Assembly: GCF_000527695.1 (NCBI RefSeq)
Contig: NZ_ATSX01000001.1
Span: forward strand, 1,178,001-1,242,000
Direction: 5' to 3'
Origin: Commensalibacter papalotli (ex Servin-Garciduenas et al. 2014)
Lineage (GTDB): Bacteria; Pseudomonadota; Alphaproteobacteria; Acetobacterales; Acetobacteraceae
Length of the DNA stretch: 64,000 bases
In this document: positions 28,449 to 37,629 of the stretch, in pieces
How the letters are laid out: every line of letters begins with the position of its first letter
Position numbering within the stretch: the first letter of the stretch is position 1
The notes under the pieces: generated by a model
The model's database searches: none
Told to the model about the DNA's origin: nothing
Seen by the model: only the letters and a program-made list of their open reading frames with translations
Made by a program: the position numbers and the translations under genes

Positions 28449-28534
28449 ACGTGAAATATTAACATATTGCTTAAATCTTATTGACTATTTTTTCAATTAA
28501 CTTTCGAATAAGTATTCTTTTAAGAACTAGTTAT

Positions 28535-28570
28535 TATATATGAAGTTATATCATTATAGCTTCATATATA
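28535..28570. terminator. hairpin between convergent genes
   Basis: TATATATGAAG (28535-28545) and CTTCATATATA (28560-28570) form a perfect 11-bp inverted repeat between the nitroreductase and the convergent gene ending at 28572. An A-rich run follows on the plus strand (28577-28583); U runs are weak. It may serve both genes. Confidence 0.5.
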
Positions 28571-28571
28571 A

Positions 28572-29000
28572 TTATATAAAAAAGATAGCTATTACCCGAA
28601 AATATAAATCAAATGATATCACATAAAGAAAACAAAGAATTATAGAAATTACAATAGTTATAACCATTTGTATATTATCACTAAATCTATAAAAGGCTTT
28701 TTTAATCACTTCAAATTCAAAAAAACTCTTAATTAAATTAACGTATCGTATTGATAACCATAACAATACAACAAGACTGGAAATTGAAATTATGACTAAT
28801 TTGAATGGTATATTTTCATGGTGAGCAATAGCAAATGTTTGAATACTAGCTATACAAGTAAGGCAATAAAAATATTTTTTAAGTATATTATTTCCGCAAA
28901 TTGTAATATTTTCTAAATCTTTTAAATCTGTTTTTAATAAGTGTTTATTTTTTGAAGAAAATTTAAAATTTTCCTTCATATCAACTAATTTTTTTTTCAT
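28572..29000 (-). CDS. uncharacterised small membrane protein
   Basis: 142 residues, not recognised. A basic N-terminal 40 residues is followed by hydrophobic segments near residues 43-58, 67-85 and 110-140, with the last two close together at the C-terminus. This cytosolic head plus membrane tail recalls SLATT-type proteins only in outline; I cannot support that family. The codon use is strongly AT-biased. It lies between a nitroreductase and an ABC importer operon, and its start overlaps neither. Confidence 0.45.
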   Translation of the reverse strand: MKKKLVDMKENFKFSSKNKHLLKTDLKDLENITICGNNILKKYFYCLTCIASIQTFAIAHHENIPFKLVIISISSLVVLLWLSIRYVNLIKSFFEFEVIKKAFYRFSDNIQMVITIVISIILCFLYVISFDLYFRVIAIFFI

Positions 29001-29061
29001 GAAAAATACATTTAAAAATCCTTCATAAAATTAAAACAACAATTTTAGCTACTCTTTCACT

Positions 29062-29829
29062 CTACCAATCAGACTTATGCCCTAATAATTCAAAAATCTC
29101 TCGGCGGATTTTTAAAAGCTCCTCAGAATCTCTATGTCTTGGGTACGCCATATCCAATTTAAACTCACCAATAATATGCGCAGGACGTTGCTTCATCACG
29201 ATAATACGGGTTGCCAATAATAATGCTTCCTCTATATCATGCGTGACCATTAGGCCAGTGAATTGTTTGTTTTTCCATAGATTAACCAACTCTTTTTGCA
29301 TCGTAATACGGGTTAAACTATCCAACTTTCCTAAAGGTTCATCTAAAATCAGAACACTAGGATCATTCACCAACGCCCGTGCCAATGCCACACGTTGCGC
29401 CATCCCACCGGAAAGCTGTGATGGATACGCATTGTCAAACCCTGCAAGTCCAATCATGTCCAACATATCCGTAATGGCTTTATCATCCTTTTTCTTTTGG
29501 ATTTTAAAGCCCAGTTCAACATTCTGTCGAACCGTTAACCACGGAAACAACGTCGGATCTTGAAACACCACAATACGTGATGGATCAGCTGACAGTATTT
29601 CTTCACCATTCGCTGTAATAGAGCCTTCTTCTGGACGTTCCAACCCTGCTACCATACGCAGCAAGGTCGATTTACCGCAACCAGAAGGCCCCAAAATCAC
29701 TACAAACTCATTCGGTTCAATGGTTAAATCAATTTTTTCCAAAACAGGCAAATCGTGATCGTCAAGACTATAGCTATGACTGACATTCGTAATGTCAATT
29801 TTTTGTTGTTTATTCACAGCTTCTACCAT
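29062..29829 (-). CDS. ABC transporter ATP-binding protein, SsuB/TauB/NrtD type
   Basis: 255 residues. Walker A GPSGCGKST, Q-loop VVFQDPTLFPWLTV, signature LSGGMAQRVALARAL and Walker B VLILDEPLGKLD place it with the nitrate/sulfonate/taurine importer ATPases. Its start overlaps the permease stop by seven bases, so it is the third gene of a tight three-gene operon (binding protein, permease, ATPase). The transported compound, probably an organosulfur or other small anion or a pyrimidine precursor, cannot be told from the sequence. Confidence 0.9.
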   Translation of the reverse strand: MVEAVNKQQKIDITNVSHSYSLDDHDLPVLEKIDLTIEPNEFVVILGPSGCGKSTLLRMVAGLERPEEGSITANGEEILSADPSRIVVFQDPTLFPWLTVRQNVELGFKIQKKKDDKAITDMLDMIGLAGFDNAYPSQLSGGMAQRVALARALVNDPSVLILDEPLGKLDSLTRITMQKELVNLWKNKQFTGLMVTHDIEEALLLATRIIVMKQRPAHIIGEFKLDMAYPRHRDSEELLKIRREIFELLGHKSDW

Positions 29830-30758
29830 TTAATGCTTTCCTTTTGCCAACGCAATAAACGATTACGTACTTTGAATAATAACGTCATAAACGAAGTACA
29901 CATCACTGCCATAATAAATAATGCTGCGTACATATTGGGGTAAGCTGCCCATCCTTGCGCCCATTGCATATAGAACCCAAGACCTGCTTTTACCCCAAGC
30001 ATTTCGGCAACAACCAACATGTAAAAACAAGAACCAAGTGCCATAAACATCCCTACAAACACAAAAGGTAATGCCGCAGGAATTGCAACATGGCGAATAA
30101 GAAACAAAGGTTTTGCACCCATTGTTTTAGCAACATCGTAATAACTGGGATTAACGCCAGCAATCCCTGACCATGTCAAAACCGCCACAGGAAAAGAAGC
30201 AGCAAATGCCATTAATAACTCACCAGCCACAAAGCTGGATGGAATAACCGCAAAAAGCAGAGGCAAAAAAGCGACTGGGGGCAAAGGACCTAAAAACCTT
30301 AATACAGGATGCGCCCAATAACCAAATAATTTGGACCATCCCATTCCAACCCCAATAACAAAACCAATAATACACCCAAGGATATAACCACCAACCAATA
30401 ACATCATTGAATGTGCTAGTGAGTTCAACAATTTATACCAATCGGTAATAAACACATCCAATAACTCTTGAGGAGCACCAAAAAATGGTCTGGGTAATAA
30501 TAATAACTTTGCTTGAATAACTTCCCAAATACCAATAAAAAACGCTAGGGCCAAAATCCAAGCCCCGTAATAACGTACTTTATTTAAAGGTAAAGAGATG
30601 GCGCTTAACACAGCAATCCCCAAACACACCAAAGCAAATGTTATTGTTCTGGGAAATTCATCTGCATTTGGAATCAAATAAGTCAACCCTGCTGTGAATA
30701 ACCATGCAGCAGAACCAACAACTTGAGGCCAATAGGCATTTTTTACAACCTGTTTCAT
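29823..30758 (-). CDS. ABC transporter permease, SsuC/TauC type
   Basis: 311 residues. The C-terminal two thirds is the normal BPD_transp_1 permease: SLAHSMMLLVGGYILGCIIGFVIGVGMG and the EAA-like loop AKTMGAKPLFLIRHVAIPAALP. Before it are about 75 residues with two or three additional hydrophobic segments (QVVGSAAWLFTAGLTYLIP and ITFALVCLGIAVLSAISLP) that the usual 250-260-residue SsuC lacks. It overlaps the upstream binding-protein gene by four bases and the ATPase gene by seven. It sits in the inner membrane as a dimer. Confidence 0.88.
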   Translation of the reverse strand: MKQVVKNAYWPQVVGSAAWLFTAGLTYLIPNADEFPRTITFALVCLGIAVLSAISLPLNKVRYYGAWILALAFFIGIWEVIQAKLLLLPRPFFGAPQELLDVFITDWYKLLNSLAHSMMLLVGGYILGCIIGFVIGVGMGWSKLFGYWAHPVLRFLGPLPPVAFLPLLFAVIPSSFVAGELLMAFAASFPVAVLTWSGIAGVNPSYYDVAKTMGAKPLFLIRHVAIPAALPFVFVGMFMALGSCFYMLVVAEMLGVKAGLGFYMQWAQGWAAYPNMYAALFIMAVMCTSFMTLLFKVRNRLLRWQKESIKW

Positions 30759-31807
30759 CCAGCGAAAAGATCCTGTGTTACTTTATTTGCATAAGTTTCA
30801 GAATTTAAACTTTGTGGGAAAACACCAATTTTCTTTAGCTCATCCGCATAAAACGTAACGTCTTTATTAAGTTGTTTTCCAACAGACTGCTCATGCGTCC
30901 CTTCTGTTTCCAAAATCGCAGCAAGTATTTGTGCGGATACTTTGGGAGCATAAGGTTCAAACATTTTGGCAGCTTCCATCTTATTATGATGTACCCACTG
31001 CCCCGCTTCTAAAATAGCTTGTGTAATTGCTTTGGCTACCATCGGTTCTTTGCGGATCAAAGAACCACGTAATCCAACCACACAACAAGCAACATGCTGC
31101 CACTTACCCTCCATATTTGAATCAACGGTAATCAACTGATTTTTTGTTTGAAATAAATATGCCAAAGGATCATCTAAACCTGCGGCTTGAATCGCTCCGC
31201 GTTTTAATGCAAGGGGTAGCATATCCTCTGGGAATTGACGCCAATTGACATCTTTTTCAGGATCAATTCCAATCTCTTTAAATCTTATACTAAAGAAATT
31301 CTTTGCAGGACCGCCAATATCGCCAACCCCAATCGTTTTACCTTTTAAATCAGCAAGTGTTTTAATTGTACCATTTTGTGGTGCTAATAAATGTAAACAA
31401 CCTGAGTGTAACCCAGCAACCAATTTTACATCGAAACCTTGTTGTAATGGTTTTAACCACCTTAACGCCATTCCTGAAGCACCATCTGCTTTACCTGTTG
31501 ACATAGTTTCAAGCATTTGATCAACAGAACCCGCAAAATCAATAAAATTAACATCAAGATTATATTTTTTAAAAAAACCTTTTTGCTGAGCTACGGGAAA
31601 AGCCGCCGTACAAATCGAGTCTGCACTCCAAGCTAACGTAATTTTTCTTGGTGGACCTTCTAGTTTTACTGTATCGCCAATACTCGGAAATGCAGTATTC
31701 CCCTCTGCAGCCATTGCCTTATATAAAGAATTTACAAATAACGCTGCCCCAGAAGCAGCTAATAAAGAACGTGAAAACTGTCTACGATTAATAAAATGAT
31801 GCCCCAT
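30755..31807 (-). CDS. ABC transporter substrate-binding protein, SsuA/NMT1-like, Tat-exported
   Basis: About 350 residues from the ATG ending at 31807; an ATG four codons earlier (31819) is also in frame. The N-terminus carries a twin-arginine signal, NRRQFSRSLLAASGAALF, with cleavage near AMAAEG. The mature part is a type II periplasmic binding protein: ITLAWSADSICTAAFPVAQQKGFF, ADLKGKTIGVGDIGGPA and a C-terminal helix-rich lobe. It is the first gene of the importer operon. Ligand unknown; aliphatic sulfonate, taurine or a thiamine-precursor-like molecule are all seen in this superfamily. Confidence 0.88.
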   Translation of the reverse strand: MGHHFINRRQFSRSLLAASGAALFVNSLYKAMAAEGNTAFPSIGDTVKLEGPPRKITLAWSADSICTAAFPVAQQKGFFKKYNLDVNFIDFAGSVDQMLETMSTGKADGASGMALRWLKPLQQGFDVKLVAGLHSGCLHLLAPQNGTIKTLADLKGKTIGVGDIGGPAKNFFSIRFKEIGIDPEKDVNWRQFPEDMLPLALKRGAIQAAGLDDPLAYLFQTKNQLITVDSNMEGKWQHVACCVVGLRGSLIRKEPMVAKAITQAILEAGQWVHHNKMEAAKMFEPYAPKVSAQILAAILETEGTHEQSVGKQLNKDVTFYADELKKIGVFPQSLNSETYANKVTQDLFAG

Positions 31808-31984
31808 GATTTTTTCCAAAACCTAATTTTAAAATAATAACATTGTTATATTTATTATTTAGAGGTTTTCCAAGAAAATACAATCGTAATTTTAAGTATA
31901 AAATTATAATAAACTATATTTATACGTATATTAATATCAAAAAAATAACTTTATCCCTACGAAATAAAGCTATTTTCTCTATTT

Positions 31985-33265
31985 TTAATCTTGAGCTTGT
32001 GTTGCTCTTTCAGCAGGGGAATTCCCTAAATTCAAAGAAGGTGTTCTGCGATGAATTAAATCATCAATCAGATTTTCATAATTACTTATATACTCATCCA
32101 TTGATAAACTTCGTTCAGCTTCAGCTCTGGCAGCTTTACGAATAGATAAAGCAAGTTTTTTATCCTCAAGAACCTCTAATATACGATCTGTTAATGCATC
32201 ATGATCCAAAAACGGCGTTAAAATCCCTGTAACACGATCTGCAATAAATTCTTGAACAGGCTCTGTATCACTAGCGATAATCGCACAACCAGTCGCCATA
32301 GCTTCTCTTAAAGACCAAGATAAAACAAAAGGATAAGTCAAATAAATATGTGCATCAGAACGTTTCAATACCTTACTGAAAACATTATAGGGCACGTTAC
32401 CAGCGAAATGTACTCTAGACATATCAAGTTTATCATGAACTTCACGTAACATGTAATCACGCCAAGTCATTCCTCCGTCTAAAACTGCGCCATAGCTGAC
32501 CTGATCTCGACCAATTAATACAACTTTAACATCAGAACGCTCTTTGAGTAACTTAGGCAATGAACGCATAAAAATATGAAAACCACGATATGGCTCAAGA
32601 CCCCTAGCAACATATGTTACCAAAATATCCTTTGGTTTAACTACAAAATTGTCTAGTTTAAGGTCTTTTTTATAAATAGATGGTTCAGGAGCACATTTCT
32701 TTAAATCAACCCCTTCTCTCAAGATTGTAATCTTTTTTTGAGCCCAATCTGGATATGTTGAATGCTGGAATAAAGTTGGCGTCTGCCCCCAACCAGGATT
32801 CGTTGCAGAAACAAGATTAATAGTATTTTTAATCCGAACTCGTGCAGGCAACAACTCATCCGCAGGAAATTCAGGGTCAAAATCAACATCTAATCCTGAA
32901 GAGTGATAGTAAAATTCAGTATAATTTAAAACTGGAACATCTGGGTAAACGTCTTGAAAATTTAACATTTCCCCCCAACCTTGATGTCCAATAACAACAT
33001 CAGGCTCAAATCCCAAAGCTTTTAATGTCTTAGCTGTCTTATAAACCTCATCCCCTCTTTTTATTGCCGTATCAAGCTCCCCTAATGGTGCTTGCAATCC
33101 CGGAGCTGGTTCAACTTGTTTATAAAAAACAGATCTAACACCTTCTATTCTTGCATCTGTAGGTTGACTAATAAAAACAATTTCATTCCCACCTTGTTTA
33201 GCAAGATGACGAACAATATGCAAATACTGTCCTGGAAAATTTTGATGAATAAATAAATATTTCAC
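31985..33265 (-). CDS. GT4 family glycosyltransferase
   Basis: 426 residues. The opening KYLFIHQNFPGQYLHIVRHLAKQG and a Glyco_trans_4-type N-lobe lead into the GT-B C-lobe: ILVTYVARGLEPYRGFHIF, VKVVLIGRDQVSYG, VHFAGNVPYNVFSKVLKRSDAHIYLTYPF and the nucleotide-sugar site SWSLREAMATGCAIIASDTEPVQEF (all in pieces). It should transfer a sugar from a nucleotide donor with retention of configuration. It is the last gene of a six-gene minus-strand run headed by a type I secretion ABC exporter, 115 bases after the previous gene, with an intervening hairpin, so it may also have its own promoter. Confidence 0.85.
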   Translation of the reverse strand: MKYLFIHQNFPGQYLHIVRHLAKQGGNEIVFISQPTDARIEGVRSVFYKQVEPAPGLQAPLGELDTAIKRGDEVYKTAKTLKALGFEPDVVIGHQGWGEMLNFQDVYPDVPVLNYTEFYYHSSGLDVDFDPEFPADELLPARVRIKNTINLVSATNPGWGQTPTLFQHSTYPDWAQKKITILREGVDLKKCAPEPSIYKKDLKLDNFVVKPKDILVTYVARGLEPYRGFHIFMRSLPKLLKERSDVKVVLIGRDQVSYGAVLDGGMTWRDYMLREVHDKLDMSRVHFAGNVPYNVFSKVLKRSDAHIYLTYPFVLSWSLREAMATGCAIIASDTEPVQEFIADRVTGILTPFLDHDALTDRILEVLEDKKLALSIRKAARAEAERSLSMDEYISNYENLIDDLIHRRTPSLNLGNSPAERATQAQD

Positions 33266-33337
33266 AGCAAAACCAATTCATATTAACAAAGCCCTGTTGC
33301 CGATAAGTAAAAACAAAACAGGACTATATATATTCAA

Positions 33338-33371
33338 ACAAAAGTCTACATTTTTTTATGTAGACTTTTAA
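33338..33371 (-). terminator. terminator-like hairpin after the gene at 33381
   Basis: AAAGTCTACAT (33341-33351) and ATGTAGACTTT (33358-33368) form a perfect 11-bp stem with a T loop; on the minus strand CTTTTGTTTG follows. It is a probable, perhaps leaky, terminator between the unknown gene and the downstream GT4 gene. Confidence 0.6.
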
Positions 33372-33380
33372 AACAACATA

Positions 33381-34445
33381 TTATTTACTTTTTTTGTTGT
33401 TGCTTTTTTGCTCTGCAACCTTCGCTGCAGCAGCTTTAGCCGCTGTGGTTTTTAATTTTACATTACTTCTGGCTGATTTTGCAGGCACTATTTTTCTAAT
33501 TACTTTCTTAGGTGGTGTTGTTTCAGAATCATTACCAATTATACTTTGCCCACCACGACTAACAACTTTACCATCTGCAAGAGAAATCAACTCAAAACAG
33601 ATAGCCTCTAAAGGTGCCACTGATTCAGCTGATAAAATACTATCATCTTCAATTGGTCCAACCTTTGTACCATCAACAAATGTTGCACTTAAACGAATAT
33701 GGTATTTTTTCGCAGCTTCTTCACTTAATTTTACACGCAAACCACACAACGGCAAGGCCATTCCTCGGCTACCACAGAATTGATCCCCTTTATACCAAGG
33801 AGACATCCATCCTTTACCTAACACGGCTTGATATTCAATATCATCTGGCTGGATATATTTTTTAATATTTAATCCAAATCCCTCTATCCAGGTTTTGCTG
33901 TCTGGATTACCAACCCACTCACCAGATTGAACAACAACGTCGCCCATTCCTTGCACATGAGCAAACACAGTAATATCATTTTGAGATTTTGCGACCGTTT
34001 GTTTTGCAGAAGTTTGCTGTTGGGTAGTTGGCTGCTGCATCCCAACTGCTGGAACTTGTTGATTATCTATTGAAATAAGTTCTGGTGCATCATTTAAACG
34101 CACGACTTGCAATTTTGGTGCTGGTTGCTGACTAGATGGATTTTGATATACAGTCACAAGTATTAATCCAGAGCCACCTGAAATACGTATAAGTGCAGCA
34201 CTTTTTTCTGCACCTAACCATCCATCATTTTCAAAGGTCTCAATAGTTACTTGTGCGGATTGTTTAAATGGTGGCAAAGAAATACGTAAACCTGGAAAAC
34301 CAAAATTATCTGCTGGGCTTTGTCCTGGTGCATGATAAATACAATATAACCCTTCACCAAGGCTCATCAAATGTCCATTAACATTTAGATCAATAACCCT
34401 TTGTTGATTTGGATTTTGTTGAGACGTTTCTTTGCCATCTGACAT
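33381..34445 (-). CDS. uncharacterised protein of the type I secretion/glycosyltransferase locus
   Basis: 354 residues, not recognised as a named family. There is no signal peptide. Residues 15-110 look like a beta-sandwich (NVNGHLMSLGEGLYCIYHAPG then PGLRISLPPF and GWLGAEKSAALIRISGG). A Gln/Pro-rich linker follows (about 110-160), then a second beta-rich domain (VFAHVQGMGDVVVQSGEWVGN, in pieces, FCGSRGMALPLCGLRV). The last 40 residues are a Lys/Ala-rich tail (KAAAAKVAEQKSNNKKSK). Position inside the secretion operon suggests a role in handling or modifying the exported protein. Composition, with a basic disordered tail, is unlike that of an enzyme core. Confidence 0.6.
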   Translation of the reverse strand: MSDGKETSQQNPNQQRVIDLNVNGHLMSLGEGLYCIYHAPGQSPADNFGFPGLRISLPPFKQSAQVTIETFENDGWLGAEKSAALIRISGGSGLILVTVYQNPSSQQPAPKLQVVRLNDAPELISIDNQQVPAVGMQQPTTQQQTSAKQTVAKSQNDITVFAHVQGMGDVVVQSGEWVGNPDSKTWIEGFGLNIKKYIQPDDIEYQAVLGKGWMSPWYKGDQFCGSRGMALPLCGLRVKLSEEAAKKYHIRLSATFVDGTKVGPIEDDSILSAESVAPLEAICFELISLADGKVVSRGGQSIIGNDSETTPPKKVIRKIVPAKSARSNVKLKTTAAKAAAAKVAEQKSNNKKSK

Positions 34446-34529
34446 TTTTTATTCTTCCCTGCTTTTAACAATACTTTATATTTTATTCTTAATTATCATA
34501 ATATAAAAACGATAACAATTTATCATTGT

Positions 34530-37500
34530 TTATCGATTATCCTTTTTGTATCTTACTTTCTTACATAAATTTAATAGCATATCATTTTGCTCAGGAATAG
34601 CCATTAAAGATGATAAAATCCATCCTCTTTGTGTATTTTTAATACGCTGTGCAATTGCACCAAAGTCAAATGCAACCGTTTCCAAACCAGAACGCCATGC
34701 AAGACTAAGCGCGTAACACCAAGTTTCTGGCCAGATTGCAGGGAAAAAAGCGATATCTGCATTCTGTTGCTTAACTAAAGAAATAGCCTCTTCCTCTTGA
34801 TAAGTTCCAGTAATAAAAAGACGATCTGTTTTCTCAAACAATCGATCATCAACCGTACGCCCTACCAATGAAAATTCTAACGGTAAATCTCTTTGATCTG
34901 CGTCTTTGACCAACTGGTGGACAATATTAAACCCTTTTTCTATACCAATAGCACCTATAAAACACACCTTAAACCGCTTTGAGGAAGTAGTAAGTTGACT
35001 ATTTTGGTTTTGATTACAAATTTGTGAAAAATATGATAACTGTTCTACAGATAAATCCGGACGATCATCTTCTAAATTTTGTATTTGTATCTCTTTGATA
35101 CTAGAAAAATGACGATATATACGATTGGCTGTATCCTGTGAAGGTGCAATAATTAATTTAGCATCTCGTAGTTCTTTTTCAGAACGATCTATCCATTTTT
35201 GCATATGAATAGGTTCACTCTCATCAAAAAGTTCTTTACCAATACATATTTGACATTTAGTTAAATCATTAGGCTCACCACAATATACTTCTTGTTTATT
35301 GATTAAGGAAATTCTAGGGCAAAAAGACATGTAATCATGCACATACATTTCATATTCAATTTTCAAATCTTGCAGTAAATTACGTATCATCACATGATGT
35401 CCTGCAAAATGATGCACTTGCATATAAAGAACAGATCTATTTTTTAAAAACTCTAATAAATCATCATATTCAGACGGTAGATTAAATTTAAAATTAGGAT
35501 ATAATTCTTCGATATCTACATTTTGAAAAGAAGGAGATTTTAGTTGAATTTCGAGTTGACAGGCGTCTCCTAACAATGTTGGGCGTATAAATATAGGTGT
35601 CACTCCTTTTAAACGCAACTCATTAGCACGCTCTTGTACTGCCCTTTCTACTCCTCCTCCATAGGTATGGGTAATAAATAATGCATATTGTATTGGTTTA
35701 GACAGTTTTACTTGTTTTTTTTCTAAATCCTGCAAACGATATAGATCCACTTTACGACGCACAGAACGTAAAAAATCTTTATCAATATAGTCCATAACCA
35801 TTTCATCATAATCTGGATAGAGTTTATTTAAAATACCCAGATTACGCTTTAATAAAGCTTGCTTGCTATTTTGGAAAGAAACGCCACCTTTATGTCCAAC
35901 AAAACAACCTGCTGCTAATACATGCCGCCACCCTAAATGTTGAGCGCGCATACAAAAATCATTTTCTTCACCATAGCCTTGGGCAAACAAATTTTCTCTG
36001 AATAAACCTGTTTGAGATAAACAATCATGGCGTATGAACATACAAAACCCATGTGCAGTTGGCACATTAATTACCATATCTTGGTGTGTTTTTTGCATAT
36101 ACCTCATTAAATTTTGCACTGATTTCAAAGACGGAATAGGATTTACTTTGTCATGATAAGGATAGGAAAAAATACTAGCATCATTTGAAAATGGAGTAAC
36201 CGTGCCGATATTCTCTTCACTATAAGCTGCTTTATGCAAACAATCAGCCCAACCTTTGGCAACCAAAGTATCACTATTTAATAAAATAACATCATATCCA
36301 GGCCAAGCCTGTATTCCTGTATTCACTGCGCCAGGAAAACCCAAATTTTCCAAATGATGAATTAAAAAAATACTCTCATGATTTACCTTAAGTTCTAACC
36401 ACTCAATAAGCTCTATATCAGGTGAACAATCATTCACTAATTGAATAACAAATCCTTTTGGTAAAGTTTTTAATACACTTTCAACGCACGCAATTGTTTC
36501 GTCAAAGCCTTTATAAACAGGAATTACAACGACAACCCTTGCACCTTGATCATCAGCTATTTCGGGATGACTCCCTTTATAGTATGCGGAAACTGGAATA
36601 TAGTTTTGATGTTTTTTCTTAATATCCCTTAAACGAGATGATTTGTTTCGTAAAACCAAAGGATTAATTGGACTACCAATCAAATTCTGACCATAATCAT
36701 CTTGAAACCTATATAGTCCAAACAAAAATTCATCGATCGGAATAAAAAATTGTTTGGCTCTAAAAAGAGGAAATTCTAATGTGGCGACATCAAATTCCTT
36801 AATCGCTTGCAATTCTTTATAAAATTTTCCATATTCATCAGTAACATAAATAGTTGGAATACGATCAGGCTCTGCTGGATACCATAACCATCCTTTGACA
36901 AATTTATCATCATTCTCTACAAAACCTTCCGTACGAAGAATGGCTTGTATATCGATAGGACTACCAACTAATGGAGTATCCTCAATTTCGACATGTAGAT
37001 AAGAATACCCTTCCCAACCTGGTGGTAAAGAAAAGAATGGATCTAGTGTTTCAAATATACATTCATTGTCCAAAAATACTGAGACATGCTTACGATGCCT
37101 ATTATCTACCCACACTTGACCCACAGAACCAATTAACCCACAACAGCCCTCTTTACCTGCACTTCTTATAATTTCTCTAATCATTCCCCAAGTTTTATTA
37201 GTTGGGCAATAGCGAGATAAAGCATAGTGTAATTGTTCTATAGATTGAGATAATTCTTTTTTATGAGCCAACAATATTGCTAAAACCAACCATCCTTCGT
37301 AGAAATCAAATTTCTTCATCAAAGGAACTAGTAAACTATAAGCATCGTCATATTGTCTCAGTTTGAGCTTTAACATCACCAAATCAAATGTAATATTCGG
37401 ATTATATTCAGCTAATCGATGTGCTCTATCCATCCAACGAGCTGCCTCTTGGATATTACCTCTCGTCTTTTCATCCTGCGCTCGTACAAAAGCACTTTGA

Positions 37501-37580
37501 GCACTTTGACGAATGCGCTCTAATCCTTCTGCTTTTTTCTTAGTATATTCTTTTAATCTTATTTTTGGCTTTTGAGACAC
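34530..37580 (-). CDS. large two-domain glycosyltransferase (GT2 + GT4) with helical N-terminal region
   Basis: 1016 residues. Residues 1-130 are TPR-like helices (ARWMDRAHRLAEYNP, SQSIEQLHYALSR). A beta-rich region of unknown role spans about 150-330. A GT2 domain begins near 348 (VVVVIPVYKGFDETI) with LVNDCSPD and LLNSDTLVAKGWAD as donor-binding Asp sites, and FRENLFAQGYGEENDFCMRA. From about 655 a GT-B domain follows (YALFITHTYGGGVERAVQERA). Such fusions build glycans on lipids or proteins without leaving the complex. The gene lies between the SEL1 gene and the unknown gene in the type I secretion run, which favours glycosylation of an exported product, though a capsule role is possible. 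Confidence 0.85.
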   Translation of the reverse strand: MSQKPKIRLKEYTKKKAEGLERIRQSAQSAFVRAQDEKTRGNIQEAARWMDRAHRLAEYNPNITFDLVMLKLKLRQYDDAYSLLVPLMKKFDFYEGWLVLAILLAHKKELSQSIEQLHYALSRYCPTNKTWGMIREIIRSAGKEGCCGLIGSVGQVWVDNRHRKHVSVFLDNECIFETLDPFFSLPPGWEGYSYLHVEIEDTPLVGSPIDIQAILRTEGFVENDDKFVKGWLWYPAEPDRIPTIYVTDEYGKFYKELQAIKEFDVATLEFPLFRAKQFFIPIDEFLFGLYRFQDDYGQNLIGSPINPLVLRNKSSRLRDIKKKHQNYIPVSAYYKGSHPEIADDQGARVVVVIPVYKGFDETIACVESVLKTLPKGFVIQLVNDCSPDIELIEWLELKVNHESIFLIHHLENLGFPGAVNTGIQAWPGYDVILLNSDTLVAKGWADCLHKAAYSEENIGTVTPFSNDASIFSYPYHDKVNPIPSLKSVQNLMRYMQKTHQDMVINVPTAHGFCMFIRHDCLSQTGLFRENLFAQGYGEENDFCMRAQHLGWRHVLAAGCFVGHKGGVSFQNSKQALLKRNLGILNKLYPDYDEMVMDYIDKDFLRSVRRKVDLYRLQDLEKKQVKLSKPIQYALFITHTYGGGVERAVQERANELRLKGVTPIFIRPTLLGDACQLEIQLKSPSFQNVDIEELYPNFKFNLPSEYDDLLEFLKNRSVLYMQVHHFAGHHVMIRNLLQDLKIEYEMYVHDYMSFCPRISLINKQEVYCGEPNDLTKCQICIGKELFDESEPIHMQKWIDRSEKELRDAKLIIAPSQDTANRIYRHFSSIKEIQIQNLEDDRPDLSVEQLSYFSQICNQNQNSQLTTSSKRFKVCFIGAIGIEKGFNIVHQLVKDADQRDLPLEFSLVGRTVDDRLFEKTDRLFITGTYQEEEAISLVKQQNADIAFFPAIWPETWCYALSLAWRSGLETVAFDFGAIAQRIKNTQRGWILSSLMAIPEQNDMLLNLCKKVRYKKDNR

Positions 37581-37591
37581 TGAAAGCTTTT

Positions 37592-37623
37592 ATTAGGATC
37601 ATCTTAACAATAACGATCCTAAT
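37592..37623 (-). other. intergenic hairpin between SEL1 and glycosyltransferase genes
   Basis: ATTAGGATC (37592-37600) and GATCCTAAT (37615-37623) form a 9-bp stem in the 49-base gap between the two genes. There is no U run, so it may be an mRNA-processing or stability element within the operon rather than a terminator. Confidence 0.4.
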
Positions 37624-37629
37624 ATATTC

